Of a DNA stretch of 64,000 bases, positions 23,301 through 34,600 are shown piece by piece. A model generated the notes under the pieces. That model was not told the DNA's origin. It was given only the letters and a program-made list of their open reading frames with translations, and made no database searches. The translations under genes and the position numbers were made by a program. Numbering within the stretch: the stretch's first letter is position 1; each line of letters begins with the position of its first letter. The stretch comes from Ramazzottius varieornatus. Lineage: Eukaryota > Tardigrada > Eutardigrada > Parachela > Ramazzottiidae. The DNA is taken from NCBI GenBank assembly GCA_001949185.1, contig BDGG01000008.1:1813576-1877575 (forward strand). The letters are read 5' to 3'.

Positions 23301-23401
23301 ATTAGTCATACGCACGATTCAAACGTACCCTGACTTCGAACAGGATTTCTCAGCAAAGACACCCAGACAGCAACCAGCAAGATAATCCATTCTTCCTTCA
23401 T
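20380..23401 (-). CDS. Alkaline phosphatase, probably GPI-anchored
   Basis: Nine exons on the minus strand: 23401-23329, 23019-22799, 22644-22291, 22226-22019, 21627-21361, 21271-21236, 21147-21118, 21045-20926 and 20855-20380, 594 residues. Two exons are tiny (36 and 30 nt). It hydrolyses phosphomonoesters at the cell surface using two Zn and one Mg. A signal peptide begins at MKEEW. Metal and active-site motifs are present in order: FIGDGLS, the nucleophile Ser in PDSACTATA (about residue 109), THATPAAFYAH, MVEGGRIDHAHHE, VTADHAHS built from the 36-nt exon, GYSNRGHPILG built across the 30-nt exon, and AAHDGEDV with the last Zn ligand. GPMAHLVNGVMEQN follows. The C-terminus ends in a hydrophobic stretch with a short basic end, as expected for a GPI signal. 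All joins keep phase. The tissue and isoform cannot be told. Confidence 0.94.
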
Positions 23402-25601
23402 ACTCAAGGAAGCGTAGGGTGAGAGCAAATCAGACAGCAGATCGCGGTTGACGAACCCTTTGAGAAAGATTCTACCGGTCCACCGCTTACATACGACTGA
23501 AGATGCGATTATTGATAAATTTATTTCCACACGCACAAAGTGAGGTAAAAGACTTTCCGCTGAATTCGCCGGACCATCGACAAGGAGCGGTTGGGTCAGA
23601 GGAAGCTGCTCTTCAAGATCTCGTGATGGTAAGACAATGTAGGAGCGCCCTCAGATTGACAAGCAAGTGTCTGTGTAATGAGATTGACAATGAGAAAAGA
23701 GCAACTTGTTATGCGAGATGGTATCGCTTTGTTAGACACTCACAATGGCGCAACAGTTGAGACCAGCCGTTGGACCATACTTTGCAGGACGTGGAAACTG
23801 TCTAAATGATGGACAACTACCCGTGACCATTACACTTTATTTTTCCAATACATAGTCACCACTTGAGAGGAGGCAGATCGCAGTTCACTAGCCGCGATAC
23901 TCGAGCCACGACTAGGTGTCACGATATGATACGGTATCGTGTTCCCTGTTACATTACTCGGTTAGGCGGCAGCAACGGTAACAGAGACCTATAGTAATTC
24001 ATAAGGCAAATTTATCAACACACACTACCTGTACTTCGTCAGATCAAACGAAGAGCAGTGTGGTTCTACTGATTCTGAAAAAAATTATCCAGGTACAGTT
24101 TTTCCTGTATTTAGCCGGGGTGATCTTAAGCGCGCTGAACATTTTGATTGATTTGTCTGCAACCCTGAACTGAGCTGCCTTGTGACCAGGGCTAGACAAT
24201 CTGTCCGCGCATGCAGACGGTACCTGCCGGAAGACAACACCTGACTCTCTTGGTTGGTCAAGGTGAATTCAGTACATACTCGTTCTGCTCATTACCGTGA
24301 TTTCTACGCGGTTGAAGGCCTTTGGTCGGCTGTGGTATTGGATCTCGCGCTTCAGCCTCGAATTGGCATGATAGGTCTGGGCAGACTGTGCGAGCTACGT
24401 CACTACAGTATCCTGGAACTTGTGCCTGCAATGGTCCTCGAGAGCCCAAACGCACGCTTACGCTTTTCGGCGTCTCCGAAGACAGCTCGAATGTTACGAT
24501 AAATTATAAACAATAACGGACAAATTTCGTACTGCATAGGACTTCGCCTTTGACCGAAAAGCCGCGATGGAATCTGGTGCGAAGAGGGCAGTGATGAGGC
24601 CACTCTGCACTCTTCCGGTCTCGCATCCCCACAAACACGTCGCACTCCCCCGCTCGTCAACGCTCCGCTTTCGAGACGAAGAAGCGCCTGCAACATCTCG
24701 AAAGCTGTCTGAGAAAAACTGCGGATCTGTAATTTCAAAATCAGAGTTTTCTGTCGAAACTCAGTACAGTAATTTTGTTAAAATATCAGTTGATATCTCA
24801 GTTAAATATCTTCCCGATCGGTTCCAAACAGGACAAGATCAAATTTTTCGCTTTCTGAAATATTAAACGTTAATCTAACGAGAATGCCCCCACAATTTTC
24901 GGAATTTCAAAAAACAATTTCTGAAGATCTGTAATTTTTACGATCTCTCGGCAACATTGGAGTATCGGCGGGCCAATTTGCGTACGAATGACTGCCAGTC
25001 AAGTCGTTCAGGAAACGAGTTTGAAGTTTTAGCACCCCAGGGGCTTTTTGTAACTGCTGATGTGATAACATGAAAAAGACATCGAGGAACACGAATCTGA
25101 AGTCAGATCTGATTTCTGACCAGCGGCGTCACCATGACGTCACACAGCACGAAAATGTTTGGGTAGACGTTCGACATCAAGTCAGAAAAGGGTCGTTCGG
25201 AGTCAAAAAAAATCGTACGCAAATTGGCCCGCCGATACCCATTTATTGCGCGTCTGCAACTGAGCAGTGGGCAGAGTAGATAAGTAAGGCGGGGCTAGTT
25301 TGGGAAGTACGGAGCGGAAACAAGAAGAAAAGTATCTTTAGTCTGCCAATCAAGATTGTTCAAGTCACAGGTCTTGTTCCATGATTGGTCGTTTGCGGAT
25401 ATTCTTTAATTTCATGCCCCGCTTCATATGATATTATCTGGCCACGCCTTACTGATCTACTCTGTCCACTGCTCAATTGTTCATGGTGTCTCAAGAGAAA
25501 ACTGCGGATTTGCAAAGTTTGCAGCCCCGTCCGGCCAATCTCCTACGTCCTTTATGAGACCGTATCTCGGTATAATCGGAAGTAAAGTACAACGCACGAT
25601 A
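23402..25601. other. Intergenic, one MITE, no gene
   Basis: Upstream region of the alkaline phosphatase gene (its promoter should lie just above 23401) and spacer to the Tigger element. No coding exon with domain or splice support was found. The inverted-repeat element at 24962-25238 is the only structured feature recognised. Confidence 0.5.
24962..25238. repeat. MITE-like inverted-repeat element
   Basis: A 26-bp arm at 24962-24987 (GTATCGGCGGGCCAATTTGC...) is the reverse complement of 25213-25238. Internal words (GTTCAGGAAACGAGTTTGAAG, then AGCACCCCAGGGG) match the inner part of the element at 5251-5743. It is a second member of that family with diverged ends. Confidence 0.7.
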
Positions 25602-27896
25602 GGTAATTATGGGACAGGCCTTTTCGCCACGGTATAGCCACTTTTAATAATTCAAAACGCCGCCGTGCCCGCCACGAGTGCACGTACATGGTCTGTATCA
25701 AACCAGTGTTGTACGACGGCGTACGTTTCTGTGCCAGCAAGCACAGCGCACAGACAAAGTTGCCTACAATCTAGGCAAGTTGCACTGAGGGAAAATCCCG
25801 GAAGAGCTTGCCAGAGTGCTGTGTGAGTCAGCAGTTTGCGGCGGTATGGGAAGCTCTTTCGGGCACCAGTCCAAAAACTGCGAGCATGTATCAGTCAGAG
25901 CGATTAAACGATCGCATACGAGCCTTGTACGTCATCCTAAACAGGCGTCAGGCGTGCTGATACGTCACGTTCTGAACAGCCAGTCAAAAAATCAGCCTAA
26001 TAAAACCGGCTATACGCTACGGCGATACGGAAGCACGTACGTACCGGTACACGACCGATTCGCACTATAAATGTACTGTACTCCCGCGATACACACGCCA
26101 TACTTCCCTCTGTATTAGGAAAAGTAGTACTGCAAGTAAAAAAGTACCGTAGCGTTAACTGAGCTGATTGTCTGATCAGCTTGTTCTTTTGACCTGTTGA
26201 ATTTCTGTTTTCTGTGTTTCCGGTGAAAGAGTCTGAACACTGCTTTACTTTGGTATCCTCCCTTGAACTCTACCTTTTTTGCCTATCATAATGGGGACAT
26301 TTAGAACCCGCTCGGTGTACAGAGTATCGGAAGCTGTAAGGAACTTGAGAGCTATGGCGGAAAGCGGGATGTCGATGTGGTCTTACGCGAAGGTGGTGAA
26401 AATTCCAAGGACAACGATCAGAGATTGGAAGTGAGTGACTTCGATGATCAAATATTTTGAAATGGAGTTGTCTCTTATGATGACAATATTTCAGAAAAAA
26501 GCTACCGGAAGGAACTTTCAAAGGCCGCAGAAAACTCATGTTTCAAGATGTGGAAAAGCGAGTGTAACACGAGGTGATCAAGACTAGAAACGTCAGCTTA
26601 CCTGTACGCGACTCCGACCTTCGAAAGTGGGCAGCGCAAATCGCGAAAGATTTGAACGTGAAAAATTTCAGGGTATCAAACGGTTGGATATATAGCCTGA
26701 AGAAGCGATACCGTCTGAGTTATCGGGCAACAACAAAAGTGAGCAGAAAAACGACGAAGACGGCAGCGGATGAGGTACAACAATAGTTTGCTTTTGTACC
26801 AAAATCTTGATGTTCTGTCAGGCTTTCTTATTTTCGAAATTTAAACGTTTAGCTGAAGATCTGTTCTTACAGCTTGAAGAACATGTCTTCATGGAACGCG
26901 TAGAGGAAATTGTTGGCGTAAACAATACTCATCCTAGCCGGATCATCAACTTCGACCAGACAAGCGTTCTTCTGCAAAATACTTACGGGAAGACGTTGTC
27001 TCCTATTGGAGTGAAGCAAGTGCACGTCATTCAACCTCCAGGGGAAAAGGAACGGTTTACTGTTGGGCTTGCTGTAACGGGAGACGGACAGAAGTTTCCT
27101 GCTGCCATCGTCTTCAAAGGCGGCGTGAAGACTGGACAGTTGTCGGCGAACATTCTAGGAAAACTGAAAATTCCTGATAACGTTCGCGTTTTCAGTACGC
27201 GTACTGCTTGGTGGAATTCGAGGATCGATCACGAATGGATAAAGCAGTCGTTCGAGGAAGATACTCAGAACACCTTGTACCTCATTCGAGACCATTTTGC
27301 AGCTCATCTGAAATTCGAAAGCAGAGAACTTCTAGAAAGCAGGAACGTCGATCAAGTTTTCATTCCTCGAGGAATGACTGGCACTTATCAGCCGCTAGAC
27401 GTGGGCATAAACGCTCCATTTAAGGCTAACCTGAAGCGAGCGTATCATGAATGGCGAAAAGAACGAGCAGAGTTGACAGGTAAAGGATACCTTCGTAAAC
27501 CCTCCCGACAGGACTTCATCGACTTCGTGTCTCAAGCTTGGGCAGATGTGAATCCAGAAACAATCGAGAACGCGTTCGTGGGGGCTCAAATTCTACCTGA
27601 ACCAACATATATGATTGCTAATGAACAAACTTCTGTAGAGAATGATGAAGCGCCATTGGAATTTAGCTTTAGTTCGATCGAAGAGAACAGTGGTGACGAA
27701 GTGGCGGAAGATTCCTCTTTAGAGTACAGCTTTTCGACTGATTATTGCTTCAATAAAGTTCAAATTTTCTGCCCCCGGGAGGTGCACATTCCTGACGTAC
27801 GTACGAGTATGGCGTGTGTATCGCGGGAGTACAGTACTTTTCAACCCTTTTCTACGTTTGAATTTCCATTTTGCCGTCCATTCCGCCTGTCCCATG
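25602..27896 (+). mobile_element. pogo/Tigger-type DNA transposon, about 2.3 kb
   Basis: The left end at 25602 reads GGTAATTATGGGACAGGCC and the right end near 27885-27896 carries the complementary GCCTGTCCCAT. The right terminus itself is decayed. A longer subterminal inverted repeat (ACTGTACTCCCGCGATACAC, near 26074-26105 and in complement near 27798-27835) frames the transposase. The internally deleted relative at 12333-12488 keeps both ends, which supports these limits. Confidence 0.8.
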
Positions 27897-27910
27897 TCCC
27901 GCGTGTATAA
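26291..27910 (+). pseudogene. Tigger-type transposase with an in-frame stop
   Basis: The frame starts at ATG 26291, crosses a 64-bp intron (26431-26494) and encodes a first helix-turn-helix (YAKVVKIPRTTIRDW). It then meets an in-frame TAA at 26565-26567 shortly before the CENP-B type DNA-binding domain (LRKWAAQIAKDLNVKNF, WIYSLKKRY). A second small intron is likely between 26776 and 26872. The DDE catalytic part follows: first Asp in INFDQTS, second Asp in LYLIRDHFAAH, third Asp in YQPLDVGINAPFK, with the family block TVGLAVTGDGQKFPAAIVFKG in between. The usual D-N of the second motif is D-H. The tail runs into the right terminal repeat. The stop makes this copy probably inactive, unless a splice variant skips it. 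Confidence 0.8.
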
Positions 27911-28689
27911 ACTCCACCGCGGAATGACGTTATTCAATCGAATTTAGGGCGAAATTAACTAGAAAAATGGAATGTCAACGTAGTAAAACGTTTTTCCATC
28001 AGATTCCACGTTCTTGTTTCTACGATTATCTCCGCCCCCAGTCCGCCCAAATGACGTCATTCCGATGCCGAGTTTGTACTTTGGTCCGAAGCCGATCAAC
28101 ATAACACGATCTAGATTTGGTCCTGTGGTACCGGTACAGTAGCATACCGTATAGTTTCCTGGCGGTAGACGGTGAGATGAAAACACATATTTTCAGTCAA
28201 GGCCCGTCGATTCACCTTTGATGCGCGTGGCCGAAACAGGTTCGGGAATCAACAGATGGGTAGGGCGGCGCAATTTGCGGAGCAGCATTCCTGGCTTCGC
28301 ATGACCCCTTTTTTGACGTCACGTTGCTGGCAGCTTTCAAGGAAATCGAGTGCTAGCTTCGCTTCCCATCCCCACGGAAAGAGTCTTGCAAACTGTTTCG
28401 CCCTTTTGGGAAGATACTCCAGTGCGTTTCGGGCGTGAGTGACAGCTAAAAACACCTCAGCCTGCAACTATTTATAGGAAACCCGAGCGAGAACTCGCTC
28501 GATTTTGCCTCACGAAGGTTGGTTCGTTAAAATTAACTGGAGGAATGCGTGCACGTGGAAATTCTACGTAAATTCATACTTGCATGACTACGCAATCTTC
28601 TCACGATATCGAAGAAATAAAATGTACCCGTACGGTGTACTTCAACATGATCAGACCACGTTGCTTGCAAATGGCCTATTCGGATGGAA
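27897..28689. other. Intergenic, nothing recognised
   Basis: Lies between the Tigger element and the stop codon of the natriuretic-receptor-like gene, so it should include that gene's 3' untranslated region. No kinase-homology or cyclase exon was found here on the minus strand. Confidence 0.5.
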
Positions 28690-31600
28690 CTATCGGTAAT
28701 CCGAGCGACTGTATCGGTCAACCATCCGTTGTTGGGGACGTGGTTTAATTAGATCTCCTTGTACTTGAAAGTCCAGCCAACCGAAAGACTTTGGCACATC
28801 TTGTAGTAGTGACCTCCGCCTGCAATGAAAACGAACCGTCAAGCCGTACACGTGACTTTAGACTTCCAGGTTACACGGGTCGCGTTAGACTGCAATGTCT
28901 CCTAACAGCTTACCATATCCTAGCCCACAGTAAAAGCAGCAACATGAGTACCAACAGCACAGACATAACAGAAGCAATCACGATCGTGAAGTATGCATCT
29001 GGAAAAAACGATGTGACAAAGTGGAAAAAGAGTACTCAGGTAAGGCGTAGTATGGATGTTGGGAAAGGCACTCGTTCTCACCCTTCTTCCAACATATGAC
29101 ATTGGCTCCGAGGAACCCACACGGCGGTTCGTTTGGCGGTGGAAAAGGCGCTACCCAGCTAATCGAAGCGACATCTACAAACTCGTTCGCGGAAGCGTCC
29201 AAGGTCATAATCGTTGTAGGCCAGACGCCACCTTTCTGGAACTGCTGGATTATCAGCGGCTGCTTCCGCTCGCCCACTTCGTCGAACTCGATCGGACCAG
29301 TGTCCAGCCAGAATGTTCTGTTCCAGTATCGTCTTGCGAAAGCAGAACCATCGTTCAGATCAACAACCCTGGATGGATCGTTCAAAGTCTCTTCCAGCAC
29401 GTGACCAAACAGTATGACATCTTCATAAGCGGCTGTCACAAACGGATTCGGCTACGGGGACAGAGAAGAAACTTACGTGATTTTTTAAGCCCTGACGTCA
29501 CGACTTCATGCGTCTGAATCGTGATCAGCGATGCTGTTTACCGTTTCGAGTGGCGCATAAGTAAAGTTGAAGTAATGTTTCGATATGTTTGTGAACGTCT
29601 CGTATAAGCCCACTAGTCTTCCGTTACTTGAGCTGTCTTGGGGAAAAGTCACGAGGAAGACCGACTGGTAAGCCAGTTGTGCTTCCTAAATTAGAGCATC
29701 TGTAATCATTCCGGCGTAAGAGGTTCGGTCAAAGAATGATCTTCGTTACCTCATCGAACTTGTCGCCGTACTTCCATGTGTAGTTTCCGTAAAAGCTTCG
29801 ATGACGAAAGGGCTCATGCGCCAAATATACCTGCCGGAAAACGATGGTATGGATGTCTCAAGTATTACAGAAACCTTTTTATGCTTTACTGTAGCAAAAC
29901 TACCCACGTATTCTCCATTCGTCATTTGCGCCCTTTTCACCTGCAGCTGTTGAAAAAGCATAACATTCAGAAACTTTCCAGCAAATATTTCATATTGTGG
30001 CGAAGTCCTGGGCTCCCTTTGTATTTACACTCTTGAGGTGAAAGCTGTCTCACCATGAACTTTCGGAGATCCGAGGCGTGTCCCAGAAAAACAACCACTA
30101 GAAATACAGATAAGCCAGTCATGAAAAGTCTTAAGCTATTTCCTTATGGAATTGTATTAATATTGTCGGTCATCCAAAAAGATGAATGGGTCACGAATTA
30201 ATTAGTGTTACCTCGAGCTGAAATTCGCATGTCTCGTAGAATACCACCCAGATTGATCTTTTCCGGGTTCCCCATGTTGGTATTGGCAAATTTGACCCGG
30301 AAGCCCTTCGCAGCCAAACCCGACACAAAGTTTTGAATCAACAGAAGGTGCACGGGTGTGGCTGACGCGTCCAGCAGGATGTAGACAGAAGTCCACAAGA
30401 ACCGCTGGAAGAACTTGGTATAGATGTTATGCATGCTTTTGACAGCGTTGTTGCCGGCCAAGACAACGTTTGGGTAGAGCGTCTTGTTTCGAAAGATGGT
30501 TTCCGCTGTGCCTCTGCAGATAGGACATGTGCGATTTGGGTCAGGGATTAAACTTTGCTAAAACAAGCCCCTGTAGGTGGGCCTGCAAATCGCCTGGGTC
30601 GATTCGTACAGTATTATGAACGGTGCAATTATTCATACCCGATTGTCATGAATGCATTCCATCCGCTAATCAGCTTTCCCATGGCCGTTCTTTCAGTGCA
30701 TCCTGTAAATACTTACACCGTAAACCTACCATAGGCAAACTTCTTAGCTCAGTGGAAGCATGGACCGTGATAACCTCACCGTTCAGACTTTCGGTGAGGT
30801 TATACCGAAGCAGAGTCCATATACTCTCCATAGTCCCCCAGCATTGATTGCAAGAACGGCTGAAATAGAATCAGCTGTTTGGGAAACATCTAGCACCGCT
30901 GAGCGAACACCCGGAAACACCCGGACTCTGATTAGTCCAGCGACGTGCAACCATCCGCCCATCCGCTAGAGGGTGGTGCGAGACGGTTATCGGATTAGAC
31001 CAGAGCGCGACAAGCACATGCAGCGCTAAGGTGCTCGCTTGCCATTTATGTGCAGGAACGAGGGCGTCGATGTTCCCGTTGTTCGCTCCAATTGACTTTG
31101 AGACCATGTTTGCACACTTCTGATATCGCCCTTCTGTACAGCTGGAGCCTTGAGGAGTATGCAGAGTATATGGACTGTGGCCGAACGCAGTACATCGGGC
31201 CTGAATTCGAAAGGTATGTTGCGACCGAATTAGGTAAAAAGCCCGCCCGGATTGCGACCGGGAATACCGGGAATATTCCCAGACAAAACAGTCCAGAATA
31301 ATTGTACGGGAAAAATTACAGCTAAACGGACCGGAAACGTCCGTCTGGGAATGCCGGGAATGACGCTGGTAGAAAAGAGGAATAACCGCGAACTTTTCTT
31401 ATTTATAGGATTCAAAAGCTCCCAGGCCCAGAGCGTCTACCTACGAACAATTTACAACCTCATTTGAAAACGCTGGCTAAACGGTTTCTCTCCAAAGAAA
31501 TTTGGAGTCGCGTGTTGAAGTTTCGGAGGGCATGCAAACCAAGCGCAGGCTTGAGAAACTTTGACGGAGGATATAGCCAGATAGTAATTAAACCTGCCAA

Positions 31601-34600
31601 AAACCTTAATTTGATTAGAGAAAAACGTGTGCCGTACATTCCTGGAGATGGAAAAATTCTTGAAACCTTGAATAGTGAAAGTAGATATCTTGGTACATGA
31701 TAAGAAATCACCCTACTTCGTTTTCATCGATCGAGAGAGGAAAAATTGGCAAGAACTTAGTGCTCCATCGAGCTGGCGCACATAGAGAAGCGCGACGTAC
31801 CACATGGTATTTTAACACTCTGCGTACGACCGTCCTCTTTGTGTATACAATCACTCAGTTTTATTCACCTCCCAGTTTTAGCTTTTGGTCTTTCGGGTCT
31901 AGGTCTTTTTGTTTGCATGTACCTCGGTCTTCTCACCAAAGCAACACTAATGACCAGCGATCAGCAAAACCCCAGCACGCAGGAAATTTTTTCTACGGTT
32001 TCGGGTGGTTTTGGTGAAATTTGGTGTTTCGTCTCTTCGCGCGAGACACGTGCACGGTATTCGCTTAGAAAAAAACTGGAGCACGGGGGACAGTCTTATC
32101 TATCGAAGCTGAGCCTGGGATAAGTTTTGTAGTCATCAGTGCGGTCAGAAGAAAATCAAGACGATCAGTTCTCCCTTTTATGATTTGGCGTTCATGGCCT
32201 GCCAATTATCCGAATTTTAAAATTTCGAAAATTGCCTATTGGTTGGACCAGCCTCCGCACTACGGTAAAAGCCAATGAAATTCTTGTATACACAAAGGGA
32301 ACGGTAGTATTCTGCAAACATGAAAACGATTGTGCTGAAAGTTTTAGAAAACTTATTTTTGGAAGTCAACGTTCGTTTGTTTCCACGCATTTGCGCTGTA
32401 AGCTACGCAGTACAGCGCACATGCTCGATGCTGAGAAAGGAGTAACTGGTTTTGTGGAAAAAAATTGCAAACAAACCCTAGTCAAAAATGAGCCCTCCCT
32501 CCCCCATTTTCCTTATGTTCGCCTGTCATTCCTTCATTAGTTGCGGTTTTGAAAAATAGTAAAGAGCTTGATGTTACTTTTGGTTATCATACAAAACGAG
32601 AAAACCGATTTGCATTGTCAAAAACGTTGTCGAAACTGTACCTCCAAAAACCGCAGAGCCATCTTGACAATATTATACATTGGATGCGAAAATTATCTAA
32701 CGAGCTCCAATTTAATATAGTATTCAAATATCCTAATATCTCTAGACGAGATCCAGCGAGACTGGTGAGCCATGTATGAATATGTCTTCGTTCAGGATTT
32801 ACAGTACGTCTGGAACCATCCAGATTAGATTCTGGATTAGGATTTGCAGATGACTTGATTTCACACATCAAAACCTCACTAGGCACTTTCAGGAGATACT
32901 CTTGTGCTAACTGAGCTTCCGAGAATCTCGGTACGACGCTGAATCAATTCGAACTGCATATACGAAGATACAGTATGCGGTTGAATCCATCGAGATCATA
33001 CTCGGAGTTTATTCAGTCCAATCTGATACCATTATTTGAAGCGAGGAGACACGAGTAACCACTAGGTAGAGCACTGGGCCGCAGGTCCAAAAGTACGCTG
33101 TGACTGTGCTGCACAACTTCCATGCCCAGTGGCTAAGCAGCTGTGCTGCAGATGCACGTTGACCTGGTGCAACTGCGCGGAACGCCGATGTATTGACGTG
33201 GTTTGTAATTTAGTCAGCGAAATCGGTAGTCAACCTGGAGAACGTTGCCCTAAAGTACGGCAACGCTGAGACGGCTGACGTTCGAATGCTCAAAAACAGT
33301 AATTTTTGTTAAATTTCGGTAGGTGCATCTGCGCGGTAGTCTATGGCTTTCTGCTGTATGCTGTGCTGTGCCGCACAAATTCCGTCAGTTCACGTGCAGT
33401 GGCCCTACTCAGAATTCAGATTTATCTAAATCAGGCTTATTTAGTTGGATCTTGATTTAGCGAAATCCACCAATCAGACAGCCAATTTACGACCTGAATT
33501 CTGAGTGCCGAAATAACGGCTAAATCACGGTAGCGATTCAATGACGTAGATTCCAAGGTGACGTCACCGAGAATGCATCTCGAATTTCCAGCTGTGACAA
33601 AGTTTAGTTTTCTGTTTCTCGCTCACTTACTAGCAGTTCGACCATGCCTCGTCTAGTTAACCGTAAAGAACTTGTTCGGTCAGTCGACGTCAAAATTCTG
33701 ACAGATCTTGTGCTTCATGATGTTCTGGATTCTAGTAGCGACGAAGAGGATGAGATGTTGTGCGAAACTGATGGCAACAGTTCGGAAGATGATGAAGAAA
33801 TCAAGATAGCTGTCGTTCGATATTTCGCCACTCAAAGCCGTTACCTTTCCGCGCGAGTGAACTCACCAAAAACGAAAGAGTTAGCCTACCTGATATTCCA
33901 GTCAGATGAGCTGACCTTCAAGAGAAACGCCCGAATGACCAGGCAAGCATTTTTCGCTGTTGTGGACAAAATAGGCTCTCACATTGTCTTCAGGAACAAG
34001 AGTCATCACGAACAGGCTCCTGTGCCTGATCAGCTTATGGTAGCATTGTCGCGGTTTGGATTCGACGGTTCCGCTNNNNNNNNNNNNNNNNNNNNNNNNN
34101 NNNNNNNNNNNNNNNNNNNNNNNNNNNNNNNNNNNNNNNNNNNNNNNNNNNNNNNNNNNNNNNNNNNNNNNNNNNNNNNNNNNNNNNNNNNNNNNNNNNN
34201 NNNNNNNNNNNNNNNNNNNNNNNNNNNNNNNNNNNNNNNNNNNNNNNNNNNNNNNNNNNNNNNNNNNNNNNNNNNNNNNNNNNNNNNNNNNNNNNNNNNN
34301 NNNNNNNNNNNNNNNNNNNNNNNNNNNNNNNNNNNNNNNNNNNNNNNNNNNNNNNNNNNNNNNNNNNNNNNNNNNNNNNNNNNNNNNNNTCGTTCATTTG
34401 AAGCAAGATGAAATGTTTTTTCACAGTTCCGTAAATTGAAAGTTCGTCTTACCCCGTAGCGCTTTTCCGTTTTTGGTTCCTTCGCCATTGACACCGAAAC
34501 CAGTCCCAGTCTTGGCTAGATGAGCCTCTTTCCATTTCCCAACAAGGTTATGGACTTTAGTGGTTACTTGTTTTTCCGTCTTTACAGCACCCGACTTTGC

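Noticed and set aside
27959-28690. Guanylate cyclase or kinase-homology exons downstream of the receptor
   Set aside because: Minus-strand frames at 27959-28186 and 28249-28467 have no cyclase or kinase motifs, and the tail exon ends in a clean stop.
31464-31700. 78-residue + frame starting MKTLAKRFLSKEIW
   Set aside because: Reads somewhat like protein but has no recognised domain, start context or partner exon. It may be a decayed transposon fragment, and it was not called.
34030-34494. Frames running through the run of N
   Set aside because: The length comes from undefined bases; only sequence outside 34076-34389 was interpreted.
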